A stretch of 64,000 nucleotides of DNA from Earliella scabrosa (lineage: Eukaryota; Basidiomycota; Agaricomycetes; Polyporales; Polyporaceae). Below, in pieces: positions 34,442-43,495 of the stretch (positions within the stretch are counted from its first letter, which is position 1; the number at the start of each line of letters is the position of its first letter). Both the position numbers and the translations under genes were made by a program. The notes below the pieces were generated by a model, which was not told where the DNA came from, made no database searches, and worked only from the letters and a program-made list of their open reading frames with translations. The stretch covers positions 2,604,001 to 2,668,000 of the forward strand of contig JABYQQ010000005.1 in NCBI GenBank assembly GCA_022605405.1. Reading direction: 5' to 3'.

Positions 34442-36190
34442 ATGGCTATTGACGGGCTCATCATCCTCGACAACGCGGGGTCCGTTCTCTCTGCCTTTGT
34501 CGATCTCCATCTATTGACTCGCTCGCAAGGCGCGCCGTCGTCCAGTCCGGGTTCCACTCATTTCCTCCCGCCTATCCACTCCTACACATCGACGCGCTCA
34601 ACAACGCCCTCGCGAACGCTGCACGGCAGAGCGACGTCGATCCGGTGATATACGTCCCCGGGCTGAACCTCGAGACCCCGAGCGCATGCTGCCATGTCAA
34701 ACGCGGCGAGCTCAGATACCTGTGTCCTGTGAGCGGAGACGGTGAGCGTGCTCTGTTACGCTTCGGGCACGCGGGAGCACTGAGGGATGGCAGTGGACCC
34801 GTTGTACGCGTTCGCGTTCCTCCAGACGTTTGTCGACATCCTGCGCGAGTACTTTGGACATCTGTCGGCGGAGACCCTGAAGGATAACTTCGATATCGTA
34901 TACCAGGTGCGTGCTGCACGACCGCTTCTTGACAGTGCAAGCTAGTGACACCATCGCGCATTCCTGCTCCAGTTGCTCGAGGAGACCCTTGACTCTGGCG
35001 GACACCCGCTTACGACCTCATCCAATGCTCTGCGGGATATCGTGCTGCCCCCTACCCTGCTTCACAAAGTGCTCTCCGTCGCTGGTGTATCCGGGCTCGC
35101 AAGCACCTCCGCGACCTCGCATCCGTTTGCGTCCCCAATACCGTGGCGGAAGGCCGGAGTGCGGTACAACAACAACGAGATCTTCTTCGACGTGGTCGAA
35201 ACGCTGGAGGCCATCGTGAACAAGTTCGTTCCGTCCTCCTCTCCCCTTGATGGCAGCACACGTTCTTGCTGACCCGTGGCTTGCAGGAACGGACAGCCTG
35301 CGGTGAGCACCGTGTGGGGTAGGGTGGACTCGAATTGCAAGCTCTCAGGTGCGTCGGACGTGCAGCATTTACCCGTCCCGCAACTGACTTCGCTGCAGGC
35401 ACCCCCGATCTGCTCCTCACTTTCTCAAATGCTCGGTCGTTGGAGGACTCTTCCTTTCACCCTTGCGTTCGGTACGCGATGTCTTCCCCTTGCTCCCTCC
35501 AGCTCGCTCACATCCCACCTTTTAGGCTGCAGCGCTGGTCTCGCGACCGTGTGCTCTCGTTCGTGCCTCCAGACGGCAAGTTCAAGCTGATGGAGTACCG
35601 CTTCGCGCCCGCCACGGCAAGTGCGGTCGCCCAGACGGCCGTGCCCCTCGCACTGCGGACGGGCGTGACCGTAGACGAGCGCGGAGGGTCCGTAGACCTC
35701 ACGCTCAGCTCGCGCCTCACGACGCGCTCGATGGAGAACGTGTTCGTCGAGCTGTATTTGGGCGAGGGCGCGACGGGGGCGAACTGCGTTGCGTCGCACA
35801 ACGCGTCGTGGACGTACAACCCGAGGACTCTGGTGAGTATCTGATCCGCTCGCTTGTGCACCGAACCGCGATGCTGACGAGACTGCAGACTTTGGTTTGG
35901 GAGCTGAAGGCACTCGCGCCGTCGGCGAGCTACACATTGCGAGGGTCCTTCACGTCGACGTGAGTGCACGCACACGCTCTGGGTTCGCATGTATATGTAT
36001 GCTGAGTGTCTGTGCTGCCCCTAGAGCGGAGACACCGCGACCATCTCGCGCATTCCGCGTACGCTTCGAGATCCCGCAACACAACTTCTCCGCGATTAAG
36101 ATCGAGCAGCTGAAGCTCACCGGCGAGGCGTACAAGCCGTACAAGGGCATGCGGGGCAGCTCGTTCGGCAACATCGAGTGGAGATGGTGA
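34442..36190 (+). CDS. APM3: AP-3 adaptor complex subunit mu
   Basis: This is the medium subunit of the AP-3 adaptor that sorts cargo from Golgi or endosome to the vacuole. Nine exons (34442-34479, 34530-34741, 34794-34906, 34973-35223, 35287-35348, 35399-35471, 35526-35832, 35889-35959, 36025-36190) give 430 residues. The N-terminal longin-like part starts MAIDGLIILDNAGRAVVQSG and includes YAFAFLQTFVDILREYFGHL and NFDIVYQLLEETLDSGGHPL. The mu-homology domain follows from IPWRKAGVRYNNNEIFFDVV. It has NCKLSGTPDLLLTFSN and ends KYKGMR-like as KPYKGMRGSSFGNIEWRW. TPDLLLTF and the C-terminal WRW are good AP-3 mu markers. All introns are short and phase-consistent. Confidence 0.9.
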
Positions 36191-36432
36191 CCATGGATTA
36201 CCGTGCATGTACTCTAGGCTGTATGAGCAGTGTGGTCGCAGTCATCCGCGGGTTCGTGCTGAGCAAACCAACAAGATTAAGTGTACTTTTGGACTCTAGT
36301 GACTATATGACGATAAGAGATGCGATGATGCAGCAAGCAACGACCATATGAGTGGAAATGCCAAGTATGCGTGCATGGCTTCCCGTTCCACCCCCACACC
36401 CCTCTGTCTCACACCCGTCCTGGCCCTCGAGC

Positions 36433-37609
36433 TCAGACCCTCTTCTTGGTGCCCGGGACCCGGTCGTACAGCGTCTTGACCTTTTCCCAGTCGACGACCG
36501 TCCAGAAGCGCTTCATGTACTCCTCCTTGCCCCACACGCCGTACCCCGCGCCCACCCATGCGTGCTCGTGCACAGACACGCACAAGAGCGGGTAGAGCGT
36601 CTCTCCGATCTTCTTAAAGTCCACCTTCGTGTGGTTCAACGGCTGGAGCTCGTCGGGGTGCTGGTACACACCCTTGGGGCGCGCATGGTACGTGGACATG
36701 CTTCGAGCGGGAGTATGCGGGTCGAGCGGGGGCGCGTTGTGCGTGATACCGGACACAGGCGAACTTGCGTGCGGCGGCGCGTCCACGTGTGAGTGAGCGG
36801 AGGATGAGGTTGCGGACGGAAGCGGGGGAGGGGCCTGGTCAAACTCGGCATGTGAGACGACGGCGTCGCCGACGAGGCGCTGCCACTCGAGGAAGGTCGG
36901 CGAGGGCTGGCTGGAGCGGATGAGGAGCGTGCCGGAGCCAAAGGTGGGGACGATACCGAGCTGGCCGGTCCCGTCGGAGACGAGCCAGATCCAGCCAGAG
37001 GAGAACATGCCGAGGACGGCGGCGCTGAAGCTCGACTGGAAGTGCGCGAGCGAGCCAAAGTCGTGGTGGATGCGCCGGAGGAGGGTGTCGGTCGACCTCA
37101 GCTGCCCCTCGTGCGACGTCGCGTCTGACGGTGGAGGTTTCTGATGCGAGTGTCAGACGAGGTAGAGAGAGTAGTAGTGGGTCGGAGGGTACGCACTAGA
37201 CCTTCCAGGAAGAACGAGTTGTTAAGAGCGTCTGACGCGTAGTTAAACTCGAGGACCTTGTTGGGGTCTCGTGCGGCGTCGATGATTGTCTGCACTATGC
37301 TCTTGTTCTCCAGAGCGGTACCTGCGAAGTGCCAGCTCGATGTTCAATGGACACCGTCACGACGTCAAGACAGGGTATTGGCAACTCACCCCGGACCTGG
37401 TCATTTAACCTGTCCAAAAGCCCCTGCTGGTAGTCCTCCGCGATCATCTTGAGCGCAGGAGGAGGAAGGAAGCTACCCAACCCCTCCTCAATTGGATACG
37501 AGAGCTCTTTGCGCTCGTGCAACGCCCTTGACCGAATTCGACATGACTGGGACGCGACACGCACAGCGCGCGAAGTGCTGGCAGCAAGTCTCAGACCAAG
37601 GCCAGACAT
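36433..37609 (-). CDS. Mitochondrial small-subunit ribosomal protein, SOD-like (mS42/mS43)
   Basis: This is a Fe/Mn-superoxide-dismutase-fold protein recruited to the fungal mitoribosome small subunit (Mrp1/Rsm26 group). Three exons on the minus strand (37609-37390, 37321-37197, 37140-36433) give 350 residues. A basic presequence MSGLGLRLAASTSRAVRVA leads into YPIEEGLGSFLPPPALKMIA. LNNSFFLEGL, AAVLGMFSSGWIWLVSD and HEHAWVGAGYGVW are the SOD-fold landmarks. Most SOD metal ligands are replaced, so it is structural and not enzymatic. There is a low-complexity Ser/His/Pro insertion before the last block. The start at 37609 was chosen because it opens the presequence. It is divergent from the DAD1 gene. 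Confidence 0.87.
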
Positions 37610-37817
37610 TCTCGGAGGAGGGCAGAGGCGGAGGAGACCGAGACCAAGCACGCGAAGAGGGAGGAAGAGACCGGCAGTTGGCTGTGGGCGCCTTCCGAAT
37701 TTTGGACGCGCTACCTTGAGCGTCTAGCGCGACGTAGCTCCCGCTTCGGGCAGGCAACTGCGCCCGCTTCTCCACGTCAACCTCATCCTTGCGCTCGTTC
37801 CCGGTCCACATTCCTTC
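37610..37817. promoter_or_regulatory. Shared divergent promoter, mS42/43 and DAD1
   Basis: Only 208 bp lie between two start codons facing away from each other. Both genes serve basic protein synthesis or processing. No TATA box is obvious. Confidence 0.5.
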
Positions 37818-38310
37818 ATGCCTACCTCGAAAACGACCCCGCCAGCGAAGCCAGCGAGCTCGAAGCAGAGCCCTTTGCTGTCCCTATGGTCGGCGTACTA
37901 CGACACAACCTCTTCGCGGCTGAAGACGATCGACGCGTTCCTGGTCTTCCTCATGCTCTCCGGCATCATTCAATTCCTCTACTGCATCCTCGTTAGCAAC
38001 TTCCCCTTCAATGCATTCCTGGCTGGGTATGTTGCGCGAGTATGAATCTCAGGTCGTGTTGCTTATGGTGGGCATGTGCTTAGCTTCGCGAGCTGCGTTG
38101 GGCAGTTCGTCCTTGCAGCATCCCTCCGTGCGCAGGTGAACCCCGCCAACCGAACCGAGTTCAAAGAAGTGTCTCCGGAACGGTACGTCATGCCATTGCA
38201 GGTCCAGGTACATTCGGCTAACATGAACGGGGCTATGTCGTAGAGCCTTCGCAGACTTCGCCATTGGGTCAATCGTACTGCACTTCTTCGTGTACAACTT
38301 CCTCGGATGA
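37818..38310 (+). CDS. OST2: Oligosaccharyltransferase subunit DAD1/OST2
   Basis: This is a small integral ER membrane subunit of oligosaccharyltransferase, needed for N-glycosylation. Three exons (37818-38026, 38084-38182, 38244-38310) give 124 residues. A short Ser/Lys/Pro-rich cytosolic start is followed by LWSAYYDTTSSRLKTIDAFL. Hydrophobic helices come next (LVFLMLSGIIQFLYCILVSNFPFNAFLAG, then FASCVGQFVLAASLRAQVN). The invariant FADFAIGSIVLHFFVYNFLG ends the protein. Length and all motifs match the family. Confidence 0.95.
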
Positions 38311-38608
38311 CCGAGTGCCACTCAAGACGCACAGAGGGAAGGGCGAGAGGGGTCGTGCTGGATCGTGGACGTACGTGCGCGTACATGGGTGCTATATGAC
38401 CCAATGCTATAAATATCCCATCAACATCCAAAGAGCGGCAGGATTGCGAAGAGTGGTGTAGAAAGCGTATGAGATAGCGAGGCGGGATGCGAGGCAGGAG
38501 GCGGACTGGCTGGGAGTAAGCGACGGCAAAGGGCACGATGGCAACAGCACGAACGTACAGGGATGCGGCATGCCTCATCAAATGCAATGTCGAGATGTGG
38601 GGTGCTTC

Positions 38609-39057
38609 TTACTTCCGTTCAAACGAGGAGGAACGCTGCATACAATCGGGATGAGGCGGAGACTTGAGACACAAGATCGGCGTGCACGTACCCCGCAGAT
38701 GACGACTGCAAAGTCAAAGAGATACTCTCCTACATTCCTTCAAGCATCAGTGGCGGTCTAGCGGTGTGCTTTGCTCTGACATACCGAACTCGAGGTATGA
38801 GCGGAGCAGCTCTGCATGTCAGCCGAGGTGATTAGTCGGCGCAAGGACGACAAGGGCGCAACTTCTGGACTCACGTCGGACATCCTTGTTGGGCACGTCA
38901 GACAGCTTCGGTCTGCAAAGATCCCGCCTACATCAGCTCGCGACCATGCACGGAGCATCCAGACGACGTACGTTAGGCCCGTTGTCCTCCTGATCCCCGC
39001 GAGAAATGCGCTCAGCAGCGCCGCGTCAATGCCAAGATGGACCAGGGTTCCGAACAT
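38609..39057 (-). CDS. DUF1748 small mitochondrial protein (MCO6-like)
   Basis: This is a 71-residue protein of the DUF1748 family, whose yeast member Mco6 is mitochondrial with unknown role. It is split over five exons on the minus strand: 39057-38972, 38912-38875, 38811-38785, 38729-38692 and 38635-38609 (86, 38, 27, 38 and 27 nt). The assembled protein starts MFGTLVHLGIDAALLSAFLA, a membrane-like segment. It continues RRTTGLTPKL and YLEFGEYLFDFAVVICGRSS and ends SFERK, the family's closing motif. Every junction keeps phase with GT..AG borders. Simple ORF calling misses all but the first exon. It is convergent with DAD1. Confidence 0.88.
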
Positions 39058-40390
39058 TGCGTGTACGGTTGTTGAGGATGAGGTTGTGCCGAAGCTGCTA
39101 TGTACGCTGGATTTGAAGCAGTGGAAAGATGTTCACGCGAGAGGTGCTGTGTGGTTCTGAGCAGAAGTGGCTTGCTCTCTAAGCGGCAGTTGACCTCATT
39201 GAACCCGGCCCGGATCCCACGTGGCTCTGTTTGTCGCAGAAGCTCTTGCCAAACAGTCCCTACTGGTACCAGCACCTACCAGCACTCACTCTTTCCAACT
39301 TGCAAGGTTCAGATGCCCCAGTGATGGAAGCAACTAAGCGCAGTCACACGACACCTTGTACAGTGGACGATTGACGTTTGTGGAAAGATGCGAATTGGTT
39401 TCTGTAGATACACTTGTTACGATACGTATCATCCGAAGGCTCGCGCCGTGCACATTGACCGACTGCACCTAGCTGCACCTCTACCTTGGATCCGGAGGAG
39501 CTGGCATATACCGGGACAGACATCGTAGAAACGTACCAAAGAAGACGCCGACTGATGGCGAAAGCTAGCGTAAACCAGCTAGACCTTGCCGACCGACGAG
39601 GTTCGACTTCCGAAGCATGACGTATCGACCTCTTCGCGTTGTGGGATCAGCATCGCGGCACTAAGCCAGCGCCCCAAGGCGATCGATCTAGAATGAGCTT
39701 GTTTGAAGGCGGCCTTTAGGCGGATGCGGGACAGCCTTTGATGTACGGGCGTAACGCGTCTCCTGGCATTGTCGGTGCCTCAAGAAGGCAACGCCGACTT
39801 CCGGGAGGCAAGTGGTTAGAGCGATCCGAAATGCCTCTTCTTCGGCGACCTGGCTGTTGGGGCTGTAGAGGGGTCTAGGAGGTCTCCGGATACCGGTCGC
39901 CTCTGTTATGTATCGGGAGAGAACTCACAAGGGATATCATCCGATTGGCTACTCATCATTTTGAAGTCTGATCCTCTTGAAGTTTCTTGAGAGTCTGCAA
40001 GCTTCGCGTAACGGTGGAGGATCCGAGGAGGCGTGAGGAAACGTGTGTGGCGGAGGCAGGAGCAATGATGTTCACTGTTCGGGCGTGGTGATGATTATGC
40101 GACGGGGAGGGCATACAGTCGAGCGGAGTCGTCGACGCTTGCTGGCGAGAGATGTGTGTGGGGATGGCTGTCCACGAAGACGACGACGCTCGCGATTGTG
40201 GATGAGATTTACAACCTTGCGTGAAGGTGATGGGACGACAACGCTGTGTCAGTCGGGCCTGTGAGAGTGTGTATGTGAACAGACGGTACAGTCGCTGAGC
40301 ATGCGTACACTGAACGCTCCGGCGGACGGAATAGAACTACGAGAGTGTGTGTGTGCACGGATACAGGGAGGGATAGGGTGCCGGGCGCAC
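39058..40390. other. Gene-free stretch
   Basis: No coding feature is supported. From about 39325 to 40042 there is not even an open frame of 60 codons on either strand, unusual for this GC-rich genome. No inverted-repeat element or LTR was recognised. Confidence 0.55.
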
Positions 40391-40650
40391 GGCGAGCGTT
40401 GCGGACGCTCGCTCTGGCAGCGGGAGATGCGCATCTCCAGGACCAGGCGGACGTAGGAGTGGGCGGATCGGGGGAGGGCAGCACGGCGAGCGTCGCGGAC
40501 GCTCGCTCTGGCAGCGGGCGATGCGCATCTCCGGTACCAGGCGGACGTAGGAGTGGGCGGATTGGGGGAGGGCAGCACGGCGAGCGCCCGGTGGATTGGG
40601 AGAGGGCAGCACGGCGAGCGTCGCGGACGCTCGCTCTGGCAGTGGGAGCC
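40391..40650. repeat. 94-bp minisatellite with an internal palindrome
   Basis: Two full 94-bp units (40391-40484 and 40485-40578) are followed by a shortened unit (40579-40612) and a partial one (from 40613). Each full or partial unit except the shortened one begins with GCGAGCGTYGCGGACGCTCGC, which is a near or perfect hairpin: GCGAGCGTC and GACGCTCGC are exact complements around a 3-nt loop. The unit length is not a multiple of three, so long frames through it are an accident of GC content. Confidence 0.85.
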
Positions 40651-42519
40651 CAGGATGCGCACACTCCTCCATTCAATATGGCTCTCGCCACGCCGGTGAG
40701 CGTCGTCGACGCTCGGTGTGCAGTACCGCAGTGCTCACCTGTGAAGGTTGAATGTATTTGTTGCCCGGTGGTGAGCTTGAGTGTTGGTGGTGGTGATTGC
40801 AGGGCGGGGTCTTTGTTCGTCGGCGAGAGCGAATACAAGTCAAGAGGAAGGGTGGACCAGGATGTTGCTGTACGACAGTCGTGCATGGGTGAACTAGTGA
40901 CGGGATGCTGGGGGAAGGCTGGACAGGCTGGTTCTGGGCTGGTTGGCGGGAGAGGAGACCGGAGTTGCCAGGAACCGATCGGCGGCTTGGTGATCCAGGG
41001 ATGGACCATGCTGGACCACGAGGCTTGCTTGCTCCTTTGTCGTCTCCTCCTCTTGCTCAATGCTCACTCGTCCCGACGCTGCTCTTGATGTTGGACCCCT
41101 CGGACACTTGCTTGACTGTATATCCCGCACTGGGTGGACCCTGAAGGCGACATGGACTCTTCCCTCAGTCAACCACAAATTGCGGCTGAAAAAATCGGCC
41201 ACTGCGCTGGTTTGCCTTCTGTTCTTGCCACAATCGTCTTGCAAGACATTCAAGTCTTCCGGCAGTCGTCTTGAAAATCAAACCGACAAGGGTTCCCCCT
41301 CCTCGAAGCTTACTAGCATCCTCAAGAACAACACCATCGGACAGCCGTATGCAGCCAACCGGTGATATCGCTCCTTCGAGGCTCAAGACCACTCAGTGAA
41401 CACAATCAACGACAAGCTACTTATCTCTCCCAATGTTCCATGGTTGGTGGCCTCAAAGACTCATGTCTTTCTGTCGGCCGAGTCGCGTAAACTTCGCGCA
41501 ACTCAATAAATCTTGAGGTATGTTCTCTTGTCATTTTCTACACTTTTCGCACATCTTCTGCTTGAGGCACGCTTGCGGTCTTCACGAGATGTTCCTCCCG
41601 CATTCATGCGTTGTTCAACACGCTGGGTCATGTCCTCTTGAGGTTGCTTCATCTTGACGAGCTTGTGGCTCGGCTTGCTGAAGTGGACCTCGAGTCCCGT
41701 TGATGCACGCAAGTTGCAATGCGGGGCTGTTGTTGAAGCAGACTCATGAGCTTTAGAGACCTAGCACATTCCGTGTGGAGGCGTTTGGTATGAGAGAACG
41801 CACCTGTCACACCGGTTGCCTTCACGCATAGACGCCCGTGACATTGTCACATTGCTGTGACTATTCGGTCGTGTCACGGCCCTCAGGCTGTGTTAGGATG
41901 GAAGACATGAATGTCAATCCAGGCATTGGTTATCGTGGCAGGTCGTGGGGGACCGTTCTGTTGGGGTGCGCTGGCATTGAGGGGGCCGGATCTGCGATGG
42001 TGGGATAACTGGGACAGGATTGAGATCGTGTCACCTGGGCACCGTGCTCGCCCGATCGCGACTTCCGCGCGCGAAGAGTGTTCCTCTGAGTCTCGTAGTC
42101 GGGGACTCATGAAAGTTGTCAGCAGCAGATTCTGGTGCAGGTCCTGGTCCTGCTGGTGAAGTGCTGCAATGCACCTAGTCGGGTCAGAGCTTCATCATGG
42201 TCGTCCACTTCACGGTGACCGTGACTCTCGTTCTGCCTCACAGCAAGACGGCCTGTTTCGCCTCTTGATCGCATTCGCCTCGAGAATGCTGTCATGACGC
42301 TCTAATGCTGATCTCCGGCTCTAGATATGTGAGGTTGCAAGACTGGCATCTACCGGAGGGGAGTACATAAACCAGGATCGCGGGAGATGGCAAGGCGCAG
42401 CAAGCGGGCCCAGCGCACTGGATCCGCGAACGATTAGGCCCAATAGCATTCGCGCTGCTTAACGCAGACGCGGCTTTTTGCGGGCCCAGCTCCGACTCGT
42501 CTCCCCGCCGATTCCCAAC
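40651..42519. other. Gene-free stretch
   Basis: No gene can be supported. A frame near 41165-41392 on the minus strand (SDGVVLEDASKLRGGGTLVG) looks protein-like but has no recognisable family or extension. A cluster of GTGAC/GTCAC motifs lies at 41806-41880. Confidence 0.5.
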
Positions 42520-42526
42520 TATATAA
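42520..42526 (+). promoter_or_regulatory. TATA box of the small-family gene at 42732
   Basis: TATATAA lies 212 bp upstream of the ATG. The paralogue at 47059 also has TATATAA, at 46909-46915. Confidence 0.5.
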
Positions 42527-42731
42527 CGCGTCAGCAACGCGTCGCTTCATTTTCAACGGACTCTGTCCGGGTCCTCCTTTCCGCTCCTCTCCCCTACCCT
42601 CTCCATTCGCTTCGCAGCCCGCCTTGTGCCACCAGAACTCTCGTCTACTATATCTTACTTCCGTGTACTTCACATTGTTTGTTGGGATTTTGACTATTCT
42701 GTCTCGTTGTGTACCCGCCCCCATCAAATTC

Positions 42732-43495
42732 ATGCGCGTCGATCCCCCTTGGCCCTCTTTCAGCTTCGTCATGAACAGGCTCCCGGCGTACCGCCAGGCT
42801 CACCTTGGCCGCTTCCACCCATATGCGCGGGTGACTCGACGTCGCCTGGAGGACGCATTCATGGTATGTATGCCTTTTTCAACACGTCTGGCTCACACCG
42901 AGGTGACGTGTCGACGTGTTTTGCAGGTTTTGGACGCCAACTTGACCTCCAACACGAGCCCAGACAACCTCCACGAGGACAGCGCAACCCAGACGAACGA
43001 GCCTTTGCCTCCTCCTCCTCTACTGGTATGCCCGTCATCTGCCTGATCGCTGTCTCCCATCGCCTTCATTGTTCCTCTCTGACCTAGCGACCCACTGAAC
43101 TTCGTCCTGTGGACGTCGAGTCTGCGCACCCCGACAACGACGTCTCGAACTTCGAGCTGGACCCCTCCGTGCCATCGCCATCGCCAACATCAACGCCGAC
43201 CTCCGAGGGGCTCGCTGCAACACCTGAAGACGTCGCCGAGCACCATCCTCCAGCAGCTGCAGAGGATGGCGACACTCCCCACGAGCACGGGCCGGAGCCT
43301 CAGTTGGGTCGTGGCAAACTTGTTGTCGCGCTCGATGTGAGTTTCTCCATACTAGCTTCCGAGTGGCACTTGCGTCTCGGCGAATCGCGCATGTGTCAGA
43401 ACGACAGGCAGTTACTGACAGCGATTGTCGATCAGGAACTATTGCGCGTTCTGCGCCGTCAGTTGGCGATCCTCAAACCACGCTGGCTCAAGTAA
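42732..43495 (+). CDS. Small orphan-family protein, member A
   Basis: Four exons (42732-42863, 42927-43025, 43088-43336, 43436-43495), all with phase 0 introns, give 179 residues. Exon 1 encodes PPWPSFSFVMNRLPAYRQAH..RFHPY. Exons 2-3 are acidic and rich in Pro, Ser and Thr (ELDPSVPSPSPTSTPTS) and end GKLVVALD. Exon 4 encodes ELLRVLRRQLAILKPRWLK. The exon layout, the PSF..HPY start and the LRR-x-x-x-A-L end are shared with the genes at 47059 and 55425, so I treat them as paralogues. This is the most diverged member. There is no signal peptide or known domain, and function is unknown. Confidence 0.65.

Noticed and set aside
40209..41060. 283-codon minus-strand frame with repeated ASVRDARRA phrases
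   Set aside because: It runs through the 94-bp minisatellite, whose unit is not a multiple of three, so the repeated phrases appear in several frames by accident.
41165..41392. Protein-like minus-strand frame containing GVVLEDASKLRGGG
   Set aside because: It is short and isolated, with no family or flanking exon that fits. It may be a relic but cannot be named.
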